From assembly GCA_934045905.1 (NCBI GenBank), contig OW203768.1:30037060-30101059 (forward strand): a DNA stretch of 64,000 bases, in the 5' to 3' direction. The DNA comes from Leuctra nigra. Its lineage: Eukaryota > Arthropoda > Insecta > Plecoptera > Leuctridae. Within the stretch, counting starts at the first letter, position 1; every line of letters begins with the position of its first letter. Made by a program: the position numbers and the translations under genes. This document shows positions 1 to 11,369 of this stretch, in pieces. The notes below the pieces were generated by a model, which searched no databases, was not told the DNA's origin, and saw nothing but the letters and a program-made list of their open reading frames with translations.

Positions 1-732
1 TTTTGCATAGACATTGTAGCGTTTAATATACAATTATGTATATGTTTTTTCAAATTACACTGACAATATTGCTAATTTTAGTTTCGTGCTACAAAGTATC
101 ATTTAAATTATCATGAAAGTTGTACATTTGAAACTAAATTGTTGTGTTAAATAAACACAGGCTAAGAAGAGTAAAAGATAATAGTCCAGTTGCAACTTAA
201 ATATCATACAATGTGCGCTTTTCTACCTGAACGCGGTAGCCCTCTTTCTAATGATCACGGATGTCAACTGACATCTCCGCTGAGCCGGCAATTAGACAGT
301 GACAGGAGATAACTTCACAGGTATACATCCGCTGTAGTTTTAACAGTGCGATGTATGGTATTTTATTGCTCATCTATAATGACGGTTAGTAATATAGAGA
401 CATAACTTACAGACTAATGGAATTCATAAACGCTATAATCATAATGTTCATAACTCGTGAAAATTAATTTTGCCCACAAACACAACTTTCTAACTCAACT
501 GATCGAGAACAGTTTCAACCCCTCTGTTCCTCACTTGGCGCCGTGGTCCCGGGGTTAGCGCTATGAGGTTCAACACACAAGATCGCGAGTTCGAGGCCGG
601 TTGGGGTGAAATAATTTGTATTAGTGTACTAATCATACTTAAAATTGTCCATGCAATTCCGTTTACAGAAATGAAATCTGATTAAAACTGGTTGAGTAAT
701 TAATAAAAATTATTTTTTTGGTTGTAACATAT
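1..732. other. Spacer without a gene
   Basis: AT-rich sequence with stop codons in all frames. Apart from the tRNA-like SINE head at about 541-602, I see nothing that can be named. Confidence 0.6.
541..602 (+). repeat. tRNA-derived SINE head (relic)
   Basis: The stretch reads like a pol III promoter: GGGGTTAGCGCT resembles an A box and GAGTTCGAGGCC a B box about 45 bases later. The flanks do not pair as an acceptor stem, so this looks like the 5' part of an old SINE rather than a tRNA gene. Confidence 0.45.
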
Positions 733-909
733 CACTACATGCATTTGTAATTTTAACAATACAATGTAGTGATATAGTTCCAATGATGTTTTGACAAATA
801 TAGGGGTCAGTGTTGTTTTAATACATGTACCTGGTTGACTAAAAATTCATGAACTGTCAAAGTAAAATAACACTACATGCATTTGTAATTTTAACAATAC
901 AATGTAGTG
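733..909. repeat. Two identical 39-bp hairpin-like repeats
   Basis: A 39-bp block that starts CACTACATGCATTTG and ends ACAATGTAGTG occurs at 733-771 and again, apparently unchanged, at 871-909 in the same orientation. Each block has complementary ends (CACTACAT / ATGTAGTG), so each could fold. They may be remnants of one small element. Confidence 0.6.
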
Positions 910-990
910 TCAATTTTATATATATTGTATTGGAGAACCTGGCTGCCATATACAGTATATGTAAAATAACATTGAAATTTTTAACAGTGT

Positions 991-1237
991 ACACTATTTT
1001 CACACTAAAAAGAGTACATTTTCATTCATAAATATGAAATTAAAAATCAGTGTAAATTTTAGCGGGTAAACGCCATCCCGGCCAGTGATGTAATATTTTA
1101 TTGTAACCATGGCAACATCATATTTGGTTGATGAATTACATCACTGGCCGGGATGGCGTTTTCCCGCCAAATTTATACTAAGTAAATTTTCAATGTCATG
1201 AATGGAAATGTACGCTTTTTAGTGCGAAAATAGTGTG
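991..1237. mobile_element. Palindromic MITE-like element
   Basis: Two arms of about 105 bp (991-1094 and 1135-1237) are inverted copies around a 40-bp centre. Both carry CGCCATCCCGGCCAGTGATG next to the centre and ACACTATTTT(C/G)(A/G)CACT at the outer end. It encodes nothing. I could not fix a target-site duplication, so the superfamily is open. Confidence 0.65.
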
Positions 1238-1987
1238 ATTCACCAACAAATGTTGATATTTTAAAATAACATCATGCATATTCCCCATTTCGGCACCCCT
1301 GGCTCGATCTAGCCGATGTTTCGGTATATTATCTCCCCCCCCCCCACCCACCCCACCCACCCGCGGACATCAAGGCATCTTTGAATACACCGACCATCGG
1401 ACGGAAATGAAATCCGTTTGACGACGTTTGATTGGCCGAGATTGATGCGAGTCGACGTGAACTTAAGTGATAATCGAAGAGTCGATTGTTTTACACTCGA
1501 CATCATCGAGACTCGATATCGATACAGATCGATAGTCGATTACAGAGCCTTAAGAGTGTCTTGAGCTTACGCGTGCCGAGGAGATAGTTACAATTAGTTT
1601 CACTCTACTGAACTTTCGTTTGTTTTTTGTTTGTTTCGTTTGTTGTTTGTGTGAACTTGAGTTATCTATAGCTATATTTTTTACTTTAGTCCCTCTGAAC
1701 CAGAAGAGACTAAATAAGGAGAATATAATCCACATAAAAAGGCTCCATTTATTGTTCTTGCTTTTAAGTTGTCAAAAGTCCAGGTTAATATCCGTTAAAT
1801 CCGATTGGTTGAGCTTTTATGCGTTTCATTGTACTTGAAGTAGGCATCAAGGTCACAAGATATGGAGCTTTTTTGTTTGGATTCTGTTCTCCTTCACACG
1901 TGGCACGTGCCATATTCCAAATTTTCTTAAGTTGCACTTTTTAAATCTATACCAAATCGGATAATACTCATATTTTTTCGAGTTTTC
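1238..1987. other. Spacer without a gene
   Basis: Contains a C-rich tract near 1335-1363. The short frames here lack coding character. Nothing else recognised. Confidence 0.5.
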
Positions 1988-2062
1988 ACCAGTCGTGAGG
2001 CAAATGCTGGATAAATGCTACTTATTGGCCACGATCGCCTCCTTCCATCCCTTCATTCCGTG
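1988..2062 (+). repeat. SINE relic (body region)
   Basis: The text GAGGCAAATGCTGGATAAATG...GGCCACGATCGCCTCCTTCCA matches the body of the SINE seen at 8033 and 32666. It is diverged and lacks the tRNA-like head. Confidence 0.6.
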
Positions 2063-3597
2063 TCAATCAAATAATTCTATTCACGAAAATCCTAATTAAA
2101 TGGACGCATACAAACCTAGCTGACTACTCGTCGATAAAGATAAGTAAATACGATGCCAAATGAAGACATATTTTCAGGCCACGCTTCAAGGTATTGTGGG
2201 TTTAGATGCAATCCTCTTTCTCGTCCAGTGTCTGGCCAAAGGAATCGAATTCGTCCAGCGAGTTAATAGGGGAAGCTCAGAGATGTTCTAACTAAACTCA
2301 AACCTTTTTTTATCTCTCTCCTATACGTTTGTATAGGTTATTGGTCACGTTTAGTCTGCTATCTAGATACATACGGAAAGATAGGAAGCGCTAGTTTTCA
2401 CCCGCTTTTCCAATTTAATTGCTCAATCATTCTAGTGTGGGGTGGAATTCACCCCCTCCCCCTCTTCACGCAGCGTGATCTGTGCTCTGTGGTCGGGTGG
2501 GGGGGATTTCAAGGGGGAGGGGGACGTTTACCTCCCCTAAACTGTGCAACGGTACGGCGATATATGTGCTGTAATAGGTGCAATTAATAATTTCATAAAA
2601 TCTGTGACGGGTTTTGTGGAGAGTTGAAAATGTGTGGTGGATTTTGTAGGAAAGTTTCGCCAATGACGACTATGAAACTGTATCGGTGGAATGAACTGGA
2701 TAATGATGACTTTGGATTGTAACTGTAACTATAGGTTCATTTATTAATAGGAATGAGTCAGTTGTAACCCAAAGTAAATTCTTGGGATTTAATATTTAAT
2801 AAATATCGTCATAATTTTGATATATTGAAATGATTAATTTGAAGAAAAAAAACTGCGTCAAGTTTTCTTGATTTGATCTAAGAAATATGAGCAACAAATT
2901 ATAAATACAAAAGGTGTGTACAAACTCGAACTATCAAGAACTATTATTCAAATAGTTTTATCAATTTTAAAAGATTCGTCTAGTATATTGCATAATCATT
3001 TATATAATAATTCATCTTAGTTTGTAGGTATATTAAGTCTTTACTTAATTAATATTTGTCACATTTTGTATCCATTAGAATTATACTATTGTAAGCATGC
3101 TGGATCCTAGTGGTCATCCTTGTATTGGACAGCTGTCATTTGTTTTATAATAAATGAATTTCTCTCTCTTGATTGTAGTTCAACTTTTACCTCATAATCT
3201 AATAAAGTGAATATTGGACATAAAATACTCGTAAAACTCCTAGAGGAGAGTCAAAATCTTGAGAGACTCATTTAAATCAAATAATAATATTTTAGAATAG
3301 ACTCAACGGAAAAGAGTAAAAAGTGATGAATGTACAGGAAATTATACAATGCAATGCAAATATGAGCTTATTTGTCTGGGAAAAAGTAGAACTTCAATCA
3401 TGAATATTATATTTGTATCGTACTGTATGCATGCTAATAAGTTAGCTATGGTTTCATTACAATGAATAAATATTGATATTGATTAAAATGGTAAAAATAC
3501 AAACAATTCTAATCATCATGGCCGGAATCAGCAGCCTTTTTTTAGTCGTCGACTTAAAATTGGGTACGAATTATTGAGAAGAATGAAAGCCAGTTCG
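2063..3597. other. Spacer without a gene
   Basis: Holds G/C-rich low-complexity runs at about 2446-2535, then AT-rich sequence. A stretch near 3095-3170 ending ATAAATGAATTTCTCTCTCT has the look of a retroposon 3' tail, without further support. Confidence 0.4.
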
Positions 3598-3668
3598 CCC
3601 GGTTAGCGCAGTTGACAGAGCACTCGCCCGGCAAAAAAGAGGTACCAGGTTCGAGCTCCGGATCGAAA
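3598..3668 (+). repeat. tRNA-like sequence, probably a SINE head
   Basis: TTAGCGCAGTTGACAGAGC resembles an A box/D arm and GGTTCGAGCTC a B box. The 5' end GCCCGGT does not pair with the expected 3' acceptor strand, the anticodon region is irregular and there is no following T-run, so a working tRNA is unlikely. Confidence 0.45.
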
Positions 3669-6600
3669 TGGTATTTCACACATCGCACATCCTTTCGTAT
3701 CGACATCGGCTACATAATACAGACTTAAAAGTATTCCCCAAAGCCAGAAAGTTCTTTTAAATAGATTTTCAAAGTTTTATTATTAACAAGAAATAAAATT
3801 GTCAAGATAGAAATCGATTATACTTAATCATATTTTACTAGCTACTTTTAACACAATGCGATTGTGATTTAATTCCCCTGAGTACGTGACTGCAAGTAGG
3901 TTATGCAACAAAACGCCACAAAGTTGTGATAACATCTTTTATTGGCGCTTTAAACAACTCGACGTGGGTTTTTGTCGACGACTGTACCGAACAGGATAGC
4001 TGATTAGAGAGCAAATTGAATTTCGCTCGTTACTGTACAGTTTAGTCCGAGCGAGGGACGTTTTACAAGACTCTTCGAAGAGTTTCAAATTATCCGCGAG
4101 CTAAAGTTTTCCTAATTCTGTTTGGTCAATTCAAATTAGACTGCGCGTGATGGCTAGCGACTTCGTGGAGTGATAAAATGCACGAGACAAGTCGAACACG
4201 TGTGCTTCGGCTTTTACTGCAGTCGGAGATTGGAAGTGAAGTTAGTGAATAGTTGGTAATACAGACATTTAAAATTATATCGAAATAATATTTGTTTACG
4301 TTTTTATACTTTTTATTAGTAATGAAATAATTGTTGTTTTCCGATTTTAAGTTTGGATGCTTTAAATTAAACCAAATTCTTGGGACGATTCTTGGGAAGC
4401 TTGTGAATCGTCCCAAGAATGTGGTTTTGTATCAATAAATTAAATTTCTATCCAGTGGCATTTTAAAAGAGCAATACATTCGTTAGTCTTTTGAACTCTG
4501 GAAGTTCATAGAACATGGAACAAAGATGAAAGTGAACAAATTATCAGAGATTTTGAAGATAATTTAGAAATGATTTCCACACAATAATAACAAAATAATA
4601 TTTGTACCTATTGTATTATGTACTATAAAATGTTATAAATATAAGTAAAGTAAATAAAATCGTATTTTTAATAATACATGGTCTATAATTTATAATTACT
4701 TCTGTGTATTGTTTTCCTAAGTAATGTAATACCATCTTAATTCATGTTATATTATTTATCGTCACTTTTACAAAATATTTCACTAAAATATCGCTACACA
4801 TAACAGTAATACGTCATCGAATCAGCTCACACTTTCAACTCTAAAAATTGCCATAATTAATAATTAATTAATTAGCTAATAAGTGTGCATGAACGTCTCA
4901 CATAAAAACAGAGAAAACCGGAAAAAATCACAGTATAAAAGTGTCAACATTAGAGAGGAGAATTATGATAAAAATGTCCCCCCCCCCATGACCACGAGAG
5001 AGTCGGTCTGTCCCACGGGCAATGATCATGAGCTATCGGAGGTCGCGAGCTAACCACGCACCCCGCTGCTAATAGAGTGCACGCTCTGGATTTGGCATTA
5101 GTTCGCTTATTACTCGGCGAGCTTTCTGCTGTTTTATTACGCGCTCCGGCTCTCAGCTCTGCCGGCTCTGGCGGGCTCTGGCGGGCGGAACATAATCGTA
5201 AGGAATGGTTTGTATTTGGGAGGAAAAGAAGCGAGGTTTCAATCTGAGGGTGAAGAATTTTGTACTGAAGAAACGGAAATGAGAAGATTATAGTTAAGAA
5301 GTTACGTAACTGGAGAGAAAGTACAATTAGTTAACAGAGTTCCGAGTGTCTTAACATCCTATCCTATCCCAATGGAATGTATGGAAGTAATGTTTTGAAA
5401 TTATGTAATTTATGACATCAATTAATTATGTATTAAGTCTCAAAATGTTTTAAGGTCAAGAGATAATGTTGAAAATGTACAATAGCATTTCTATTATTGT
5501 TTTCACTATTAATTTATGGAACTTTAGTAGTAAATAATTTAAAACACTGAAATTGATCAAACTCAGAACGCTAAGATATATTTATTTATAACTAAGTTAA
5601 ACGGTTGAATATACATTTTGGTGGGTAATGTACTACTCCTTATTTATTTTTAGAATTTATGTAAACAATAAGTAGGTACTTTTCATTTGAAAATAAATCT
5701 CACTACATTTGGTGGCAGATGTAGGTTTTCAAAATCTTATTTTTATTTGTTTTAAATTTACATCAATATTTTAAATGCTAGTCCATTACTTATCTTTAAA
5801 CGATAATTAGTTCATATTGTATAATTTTATTGTGTTTTTAAGTTGTTTTAAGTTGCCACTTTGCCACTTGGTTATAGAGCTCACTTAGAATCTGTAGAAT
5901 TAAATAGAACTTCTATTAGTAGAATTATTATTTGTAGAACACAACTGCAATCTTGGAAAGGAATAATTACAAAAAGACACTTCTCTGCAAATCATATCAT
6001 TTAAATGTAGGTACGTGTCATATTTTCATTCCTGTTTCCGGTCTGGTTTCACAAATGAGGGTAAATTTAGCCAGTCGGGGATGACGAGTATGTAATTTCA
6101 CCAGCACGTAGAGAGCAAGAGAGAGGGAGAGAGAGAGAGAAAGCATGTGTGTGTGTTAGTTAGATGGAGAGAAAGAGAGAGAGGGAGAGAGGGTGGATTT
6201 TTTAAGGGAGGTTGACCCCCCTACTCACGTCGCTAAACTTCTCTCTGTCGCTCTCTCTACCCGCTCTAGACCATTTAGTCCCTCACCCCCCTTCCCCTCA
6301 CTCACTCACTCACTCACCCCCTTTTATATAATAATCGTTGAGATGGGAGCAAAATTCCCTGCTATTTCAACCCCCCCGCCCCCTCCCACCCTCGCCCTGG
6401 CCATCTTACCTCGGGCTTAAGAAGAACTCGCCGCGTAAAAAGCTGCACACTTGCCCACCAGAATTAACAACTTATCAAAATCATACTCACAAATATCTAC
6501 ATGAAATCGTTTTAAATACTCGGTGTTAAAAAATAACTTTAAACGATTATTGTTATTATTCATATTTATGTGATTGTATACATAGGCACTATTAGTTATA

Positions 6601-8032
6601 CATATTTCGATTAATTAAACCAATTTCATGGGTAGATGATCTCATACTGTTAAAATATTTCATTAAAATTGCCTGTTTATGATACAAAAATATCCACTTC
6701 TCATTGATTGGACTATTATTCAGAAGGTTCAGGTTCAACTCCCGTGCCAAACCATCTAGAGTGTGGATTATTGGGATTCACCATTACTCTGTGGATAAAT
6801 GATAGTACACTTTCAAGAGTGGTCATATTTCACTTTTAAACAACTCGAATCACAATGTACACAAAGTTTGCTTAAAATGTAACGCATCTTAATGATTTCA
6901 TAATGCGTAACAAGTTGCGTGTGGATCTGTGAGGATGTTCACGTTCTCTTTTTGCCACAAAATCGCACAAGACCCTCCGTTGGGGTCGTTTGTTGCTCAA
7001 ATTCGAGATCCAATGTATTTTAAATTTCAATAGTACCTATGTTCCGAAAGGAAATACTTTTTTACCATGTATATCTATGCACAATTTTATAATTACATTT
7101 CTAAGCCCCTTCAATAAGGTTTTTCAAACAATAATTACATAATATGATAAAAGGTAATTAACTATCAAAAAATTAAAATGTGTTGCGATATATTATCATG
7201 ATTTGCATATTACAATTAACTTCGGTACAAAAGGACGTGGACACCGTTCGTTATTTGTCACCTGTATAATTTTAGCTCAAGGAAAAAAACATTTTAAATT
7301 AATCCAAAATTATTTTCGATAAATTCATTCGAGAAAGTGAGAACTTTATTGATTGAAAAACAGTTATAATTATTTAATTGCTTGTAATATTAGTTGTAAA
7401 TGTTGAAAAACAGTTGGACAATTTAAATTAAAAAATAGTTTCGTCAACAGAGACATTCACTATTATTATCGAACTCTGATAACTGTAGAATCATTTTGTG
7501 AAGATTTCAATGAAAATAGGCGAGGGGGATATGAAATCTCTGGCGAGGTAACGTAACATACTTTGTGAAACATACTAAATAGACAGTTTGCGTAGAGCAG
7601 AGATTGTGTCAGAAACCTGCCTCGCTAGCACCTGTAATCTCCATCTAATTGTCATAGCGTCGCAACAATGCGACCCCTCCGGCCGCTAAGTTGGCAACAA
7701 TGGCATCACACGTATGTCCAGGCTTTGTGTCTTGAGCATTGTGAGTTGTTATTGTGTCGGCATGGGAACGTCAACGAGTGTAATCGCCTTACAGTGGTCA
7801 AGCCCCCCCCCCCCCCCCCCCCCAATTGATGACGGCTCAGTAACACGTTAGTACATGAGAGGTCAACGCGGTGCTAAACCATATCGGTACAGCAAGAGAG
7901 GGGATGGAATCCACATCAAATTATCCATTCATTGAAGATTTTTTTTTTTTACTTTTAGGATGAACTACATTGAAACGGTAACGTAAACGTAAACATAATG
8001 TAACACCAGATTAACATACGTTTAACTTTCGC
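3669..8032. other. Long spacer without a gene
   Basis: No coding region recognised. A GC-richer, non-repetitive block lies at about 4980-5215, another at about 7590-7800. GA-rich low complexity is at 6117-6193, (CACT)n at about 6298-6317, and a 21-base C run at 7803-7823. A tRNA-like B box (GGTTCAACTCC) near 6730 may be another SINE relic. Confidence 0.5.
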
Positions 8033-8292
8033 GGAACAGTGGTAACGCTCTGAACTTGTATTCCGGAGGCCCGGGTTCGATTCCCGCGGCCGTCCTTCCT
8101 GACTGGGGTTTTCTTTCATGGTATTCCCTCCGTCGACAGGCAAATGCTGGGAAGGTAACCCACTAATAGCCCACGACCGCCTCCTTCCCACCTTCCATCC
8201 TTACCTACTCTTCACCATCATCTCCCAATCATCATCATAATCATTCATCCGTCGCCGTTAGCCTCGCTGCAGAACAGTGCGACGTTAAGCCC
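8033..8292 (+). repeat. tRNA-derived SINE, near full length
   Basis: The head includes CAGTGGTAACGCTCTGAA (A-box region) and GGTTCGATTCCCGCGGCC (B box), a Leu/Ser-tRNA-like layout. The body has CAGGCAAATGCTGGGAAGGT and CACGACCGCCTCCTTCCCAC, then ATC repeats, and it ends GTGCGACGTTAAGCCC. The same order occurs at 32666, and 5'-truncated at 58026, which shows a dispersed family. Confidence 0.85.
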
Positions 8293-9759
8293 TACACACA
8301 CAAACATACGTTGAACTTTCTTGCGTTCCGTCGCCGTTACGCCGATTGTAGGTCAGCTTTTTATTTGTCTAAAGTTCATTCTAACGTAAGGTGGTGAGCT
8401 TTTTTTCCCAACAAGTGGACTCCAAAAAGTTCACTTGTCCACTTTCTGATTTCAAATTTTTCTCATGTGAACTTGCGAAATCACTAAAATAAAATTGGTA
8501 AAAAAACACGCAAAATATTCTTAAATATCGAGCCCTTGTGATTGGATTTAATATCCCCTCTTTCTAACAATACGTAATTCTTTCTGATTTCCGTTTTTCT
8601 CTCTTTTATGAGCCATTACAGTTTTTGATATTAAGTGCCGATTATATTCAATTAATAATCAATATCGAAAGTCATTAAACCAATCCCGTGTCGAAAACAT
8701 AAAAGAGTTCTGAAATTATGACATAAATGAAAAAAAATACGTATTAACGATACGAAACGGTTCATTTTAATTGTAAATGAGTGTACCACCCCCGTTTTCC
8801 GTCCAGTCTTAGTTAGGCTCAAGTCTTCTTACGAGCCCAAGGCAGGGGGTGGGGGAATGAGGGAGGGGGGTGAAACTAAAGCAAGCATTTTTATGGGGCT
8901 TTTTGTTCCACACAGGGATGCAGGCAGCGAGATGAAGAGGGGTGGTGGGGGGAAGAGGGGGGGATATCGCCATCCTTAACTACTGGACGTGTGTGTGTGA
9001 GGGGGTGGGTAGAGAAGAGGGGGGTAAAAAAATATTGTGAGTCACATGGACTGGCTCCGGCTAAATAGCACATAAAACTTATGGATTCTTATACATATGA
9101 ATCGCATGCAGTGTCTTGGAACTCTGGAGTTCGTTACAGAGTTCCAGGTTGTGACGTCATTACCGGGGTTTATTGCCGCAGACATTTTATAGCGCGAGAT
9201 ACAATGTATTACGAGCTTGTTTTTATGTGTGAATATACACTTTTATAAGTGTTGTGGAGTCTAATTTAAACAACTGGCACCTCCACCGAATACGATGATG
9301 TGACCACCATTTTGGCGATGATTTTACTACACGAATTTCAAAGGCAAAAATATCTAGGATTACAAGCGAAGAAAAATACATTTTTGTAATTAGACAAAAA
9401 CACCAGAAAACAAATAATGATAATTACGTTCCGTTAGTTAGTCAATACTTTAACAAGGTATTGAAAAGCCGTCACGCATGAAGTATAATAAATAAAAGCA
9501 AAATAACAAACGATTAAACATTAAATCGAGCATTTCCTAAAAAATATACTAACACATACCAAATTTTCTTTTTATCAGATAAACTTTTACTATCTTATAT
9601 CACAAAAGAATGATTAATTATGATGAATGACGTAATAAAATACCCGAAGACCGCATTAATTGGCTCATTAGCGATTAAAAGCTTGTATTTCTTGGTCTCA
9701 AAGCTCAAAGCTCTGGAATGAACTTTATACTCTGCTGCGCTGGGTTTTGCTTTTACTAT
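8293..9759. other. Spacer without a gene
   Basis: AT-rich sequence with G-rich runs at about 8840-8960 and 9000-9025. No coding region recognised. Confidence 0.5.
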
Positions 9760-9890
9760 CCCCCCCCCCCCCCCCCCCCCCCCCCCCGCCACCCCCGCCC
9801 CCTGGAACTCACTCGCGCCTTGCTTCCGCTAATAATCTGCCTACACCTGTGACACTCGGGCTAATGCAGGGGGGGGGGGGGGGGGGGGGG
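9760..9890. repeat. Paired poly-C and poly-G tracts
   Basis: A 28-base C run (9760-9787) is followed about 80 bases later by a 22-base G run (9869-9890). On one strand the two could pair into a stem or form quadruplex-type structure. Open frames crossing them give poly-Pro/poly-Gly only. Confidence 0.85.
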
Positions 9891-10009
9891 CGCCTTCAGC
9901 GTCACATAGCGGCAGATATAAGAAGCCGAGGAGACATGTTTTTACAGCTCGCAACTAATTTACTTCATTAACTTCATTTGTTTAGCAACACTTTTTTCAC
10001 ATTATGTTT

Positions 10010-10190
10010 TATCGCTCCGGAATGTTGTAGAACCGGAGAGCTTGGGTTCGTTCCTCGCTGCTGACATTGTGGTCTCAATCTGTTGATATGCATCTGGGGA
10101 AGCTGGGAAGGACGGTTCTCTATTTATAGGCCACGACCGCATCCTACCGACCTCCATCCTTCCTTACTTCATCAGTCATCTCAGACCTTC
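10010..10190 (+). repeat. Diverged SINE relic
   Basis: Has GGGTTCGTTCCTCGCTGC in the B-box position and GCTGGGAAGG...GGCCACGACCGC in the body, in the same order as the SINE at 8033. It is strongly diverged. Confidence 0.55.
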
Positions 10191-10224
10191 TGTTTAGTCA
10201 TCTTCAAACAAAATATATCTGAAC

Positions 10225-10472
10225 CTCAGAGGTAGAAGGCTGGAAGTCAATTTCAATGTTTCTTGAGGTGAGCTCATAAATACTATGTTATTCTGCCATC
10301 ATCCAATCATATTTGTAATGGGGACATGACTCATTGTGTAAGAGAATACTTCAACATAACTGTATATTTGTTGACATGAATCAAGCTGCAATATTGATGG
10401 AGCCTGATTAAATCATTCCAAAAGTGTGCAACGCAAAATTAAGTGAGTGGACTTCCCGCCTTCTACCTCTCA
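10225..10472. mobile_element. MITE, AGAGGTAGAAGGC family, copy 1
   Basis: The ends carry inverted AGAGGTAGAAGGC(T/G)GGAAG. The family recurs at 32300/35473 (split by later insertions) and 53581-53820, and internal stretches such as CATCCAATCATATTTGTA are shared with the 35-kb half. It is non-coding. The target-site duplication is not clear. Confidence 0.75.
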
Positions 10473-11150
10473 TATAACATATATTGAGTGATTTGATTTA
10501 TTTGTTCAGTGAACATGGTGATGTAATAACACGAGTGGAAATAAAGATATCTGTTCACTTTACCTACACTATGTAAGCCACACAGAAGTAATAACAGTAG
10601 GTATACTTTTAGTGATTTTCTTTGCCGTTCATCCGACATCCATTAATCTTCTTTATCTTGAAGAACTTCGGATTGAAACAAATTCAGCCGAATCTCGAGA
10701 AACATTTTCAATCGGAAAGCATTTCCTCATTTTTACGGCGACTCTAGTCTGAAGGGCGTCATTAATGAAGTTGAACCCGGGGCGTCGTTAAAGGGAAATA
10801 AAAACAGTCGTATGGGTCGTAAGAATAAAAGTGCATTGTATTTGATGATCTGTTACAATGAGATATGTCGAAATTCGAATAGAAAAGTGGTATTTTTTGG
10901 ACGGGCAGCAATTTGCTCAGGCGGTCAAGTTCTGGACGTACACTCAGGAGGCACGGGTTTGATTTCTAAAGACGTCTTGACTGAGTTTTTGTGTGGTTTC
11001 CCTCAGTCGGATGCTTTTTACTTATTTAAGCTATGACATCAGCTCCCAATCATTCTATAATCAGTCGCAGGCCGGCAATTACCAGCTCACAACTAGCTAA
11101 TTATTAAATTTGGTACATTTTAAACACAATGATAATTTACTTTTGCATAG
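10473..11150. other. Spacer with a SINE relic
   Basis: Around 10910-11060 there is a diverged SINE-like order (CGGGTTTGATTTC, then GGTTTCCCTCAGTCGGATGC). Nothing else recognised. Confidence 0.4.
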
Positions 11151-11369
11151 GGTAAGGTTGCCAATATTGGTCCGGTGACTAAAATGGACAGGGCATATAT
11201 TACAAGTCTGATTAATCGTGGTTAGTGGTAGAGGTTAGAACGATTTTGGGAATCGAATTTGGGATGAAGTTCTAACCTATAGTATGTAATATCTTCAATC
11301 TACTACAATTCAAATAATCAGAGATCCAGATCCAGTTTAGGTGCCGGTCCAATATCGGCAACATTCCCC
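11151..11369. mobile_element. MITE with about 28-bp inverted ends, TA-flanked
   Basis: The left end GGGTAAGGTTGCCAATATTG matches the complement of the right end (GGGGAATGTTGCCGATATTG), and both continue GNCCGG. TA lies directly outside each end, compatible with a Tc1/mariner-type 2-bp duplication, but TA is weak evidence. Confidence 0.65.

Noticed and set aside
3598..3668. Functional tRNA gene
   Set aside because: A and B boxes are visible, but the acceptor ends do not pair, the anticodon arm is irregular and no terminator T-run follows.
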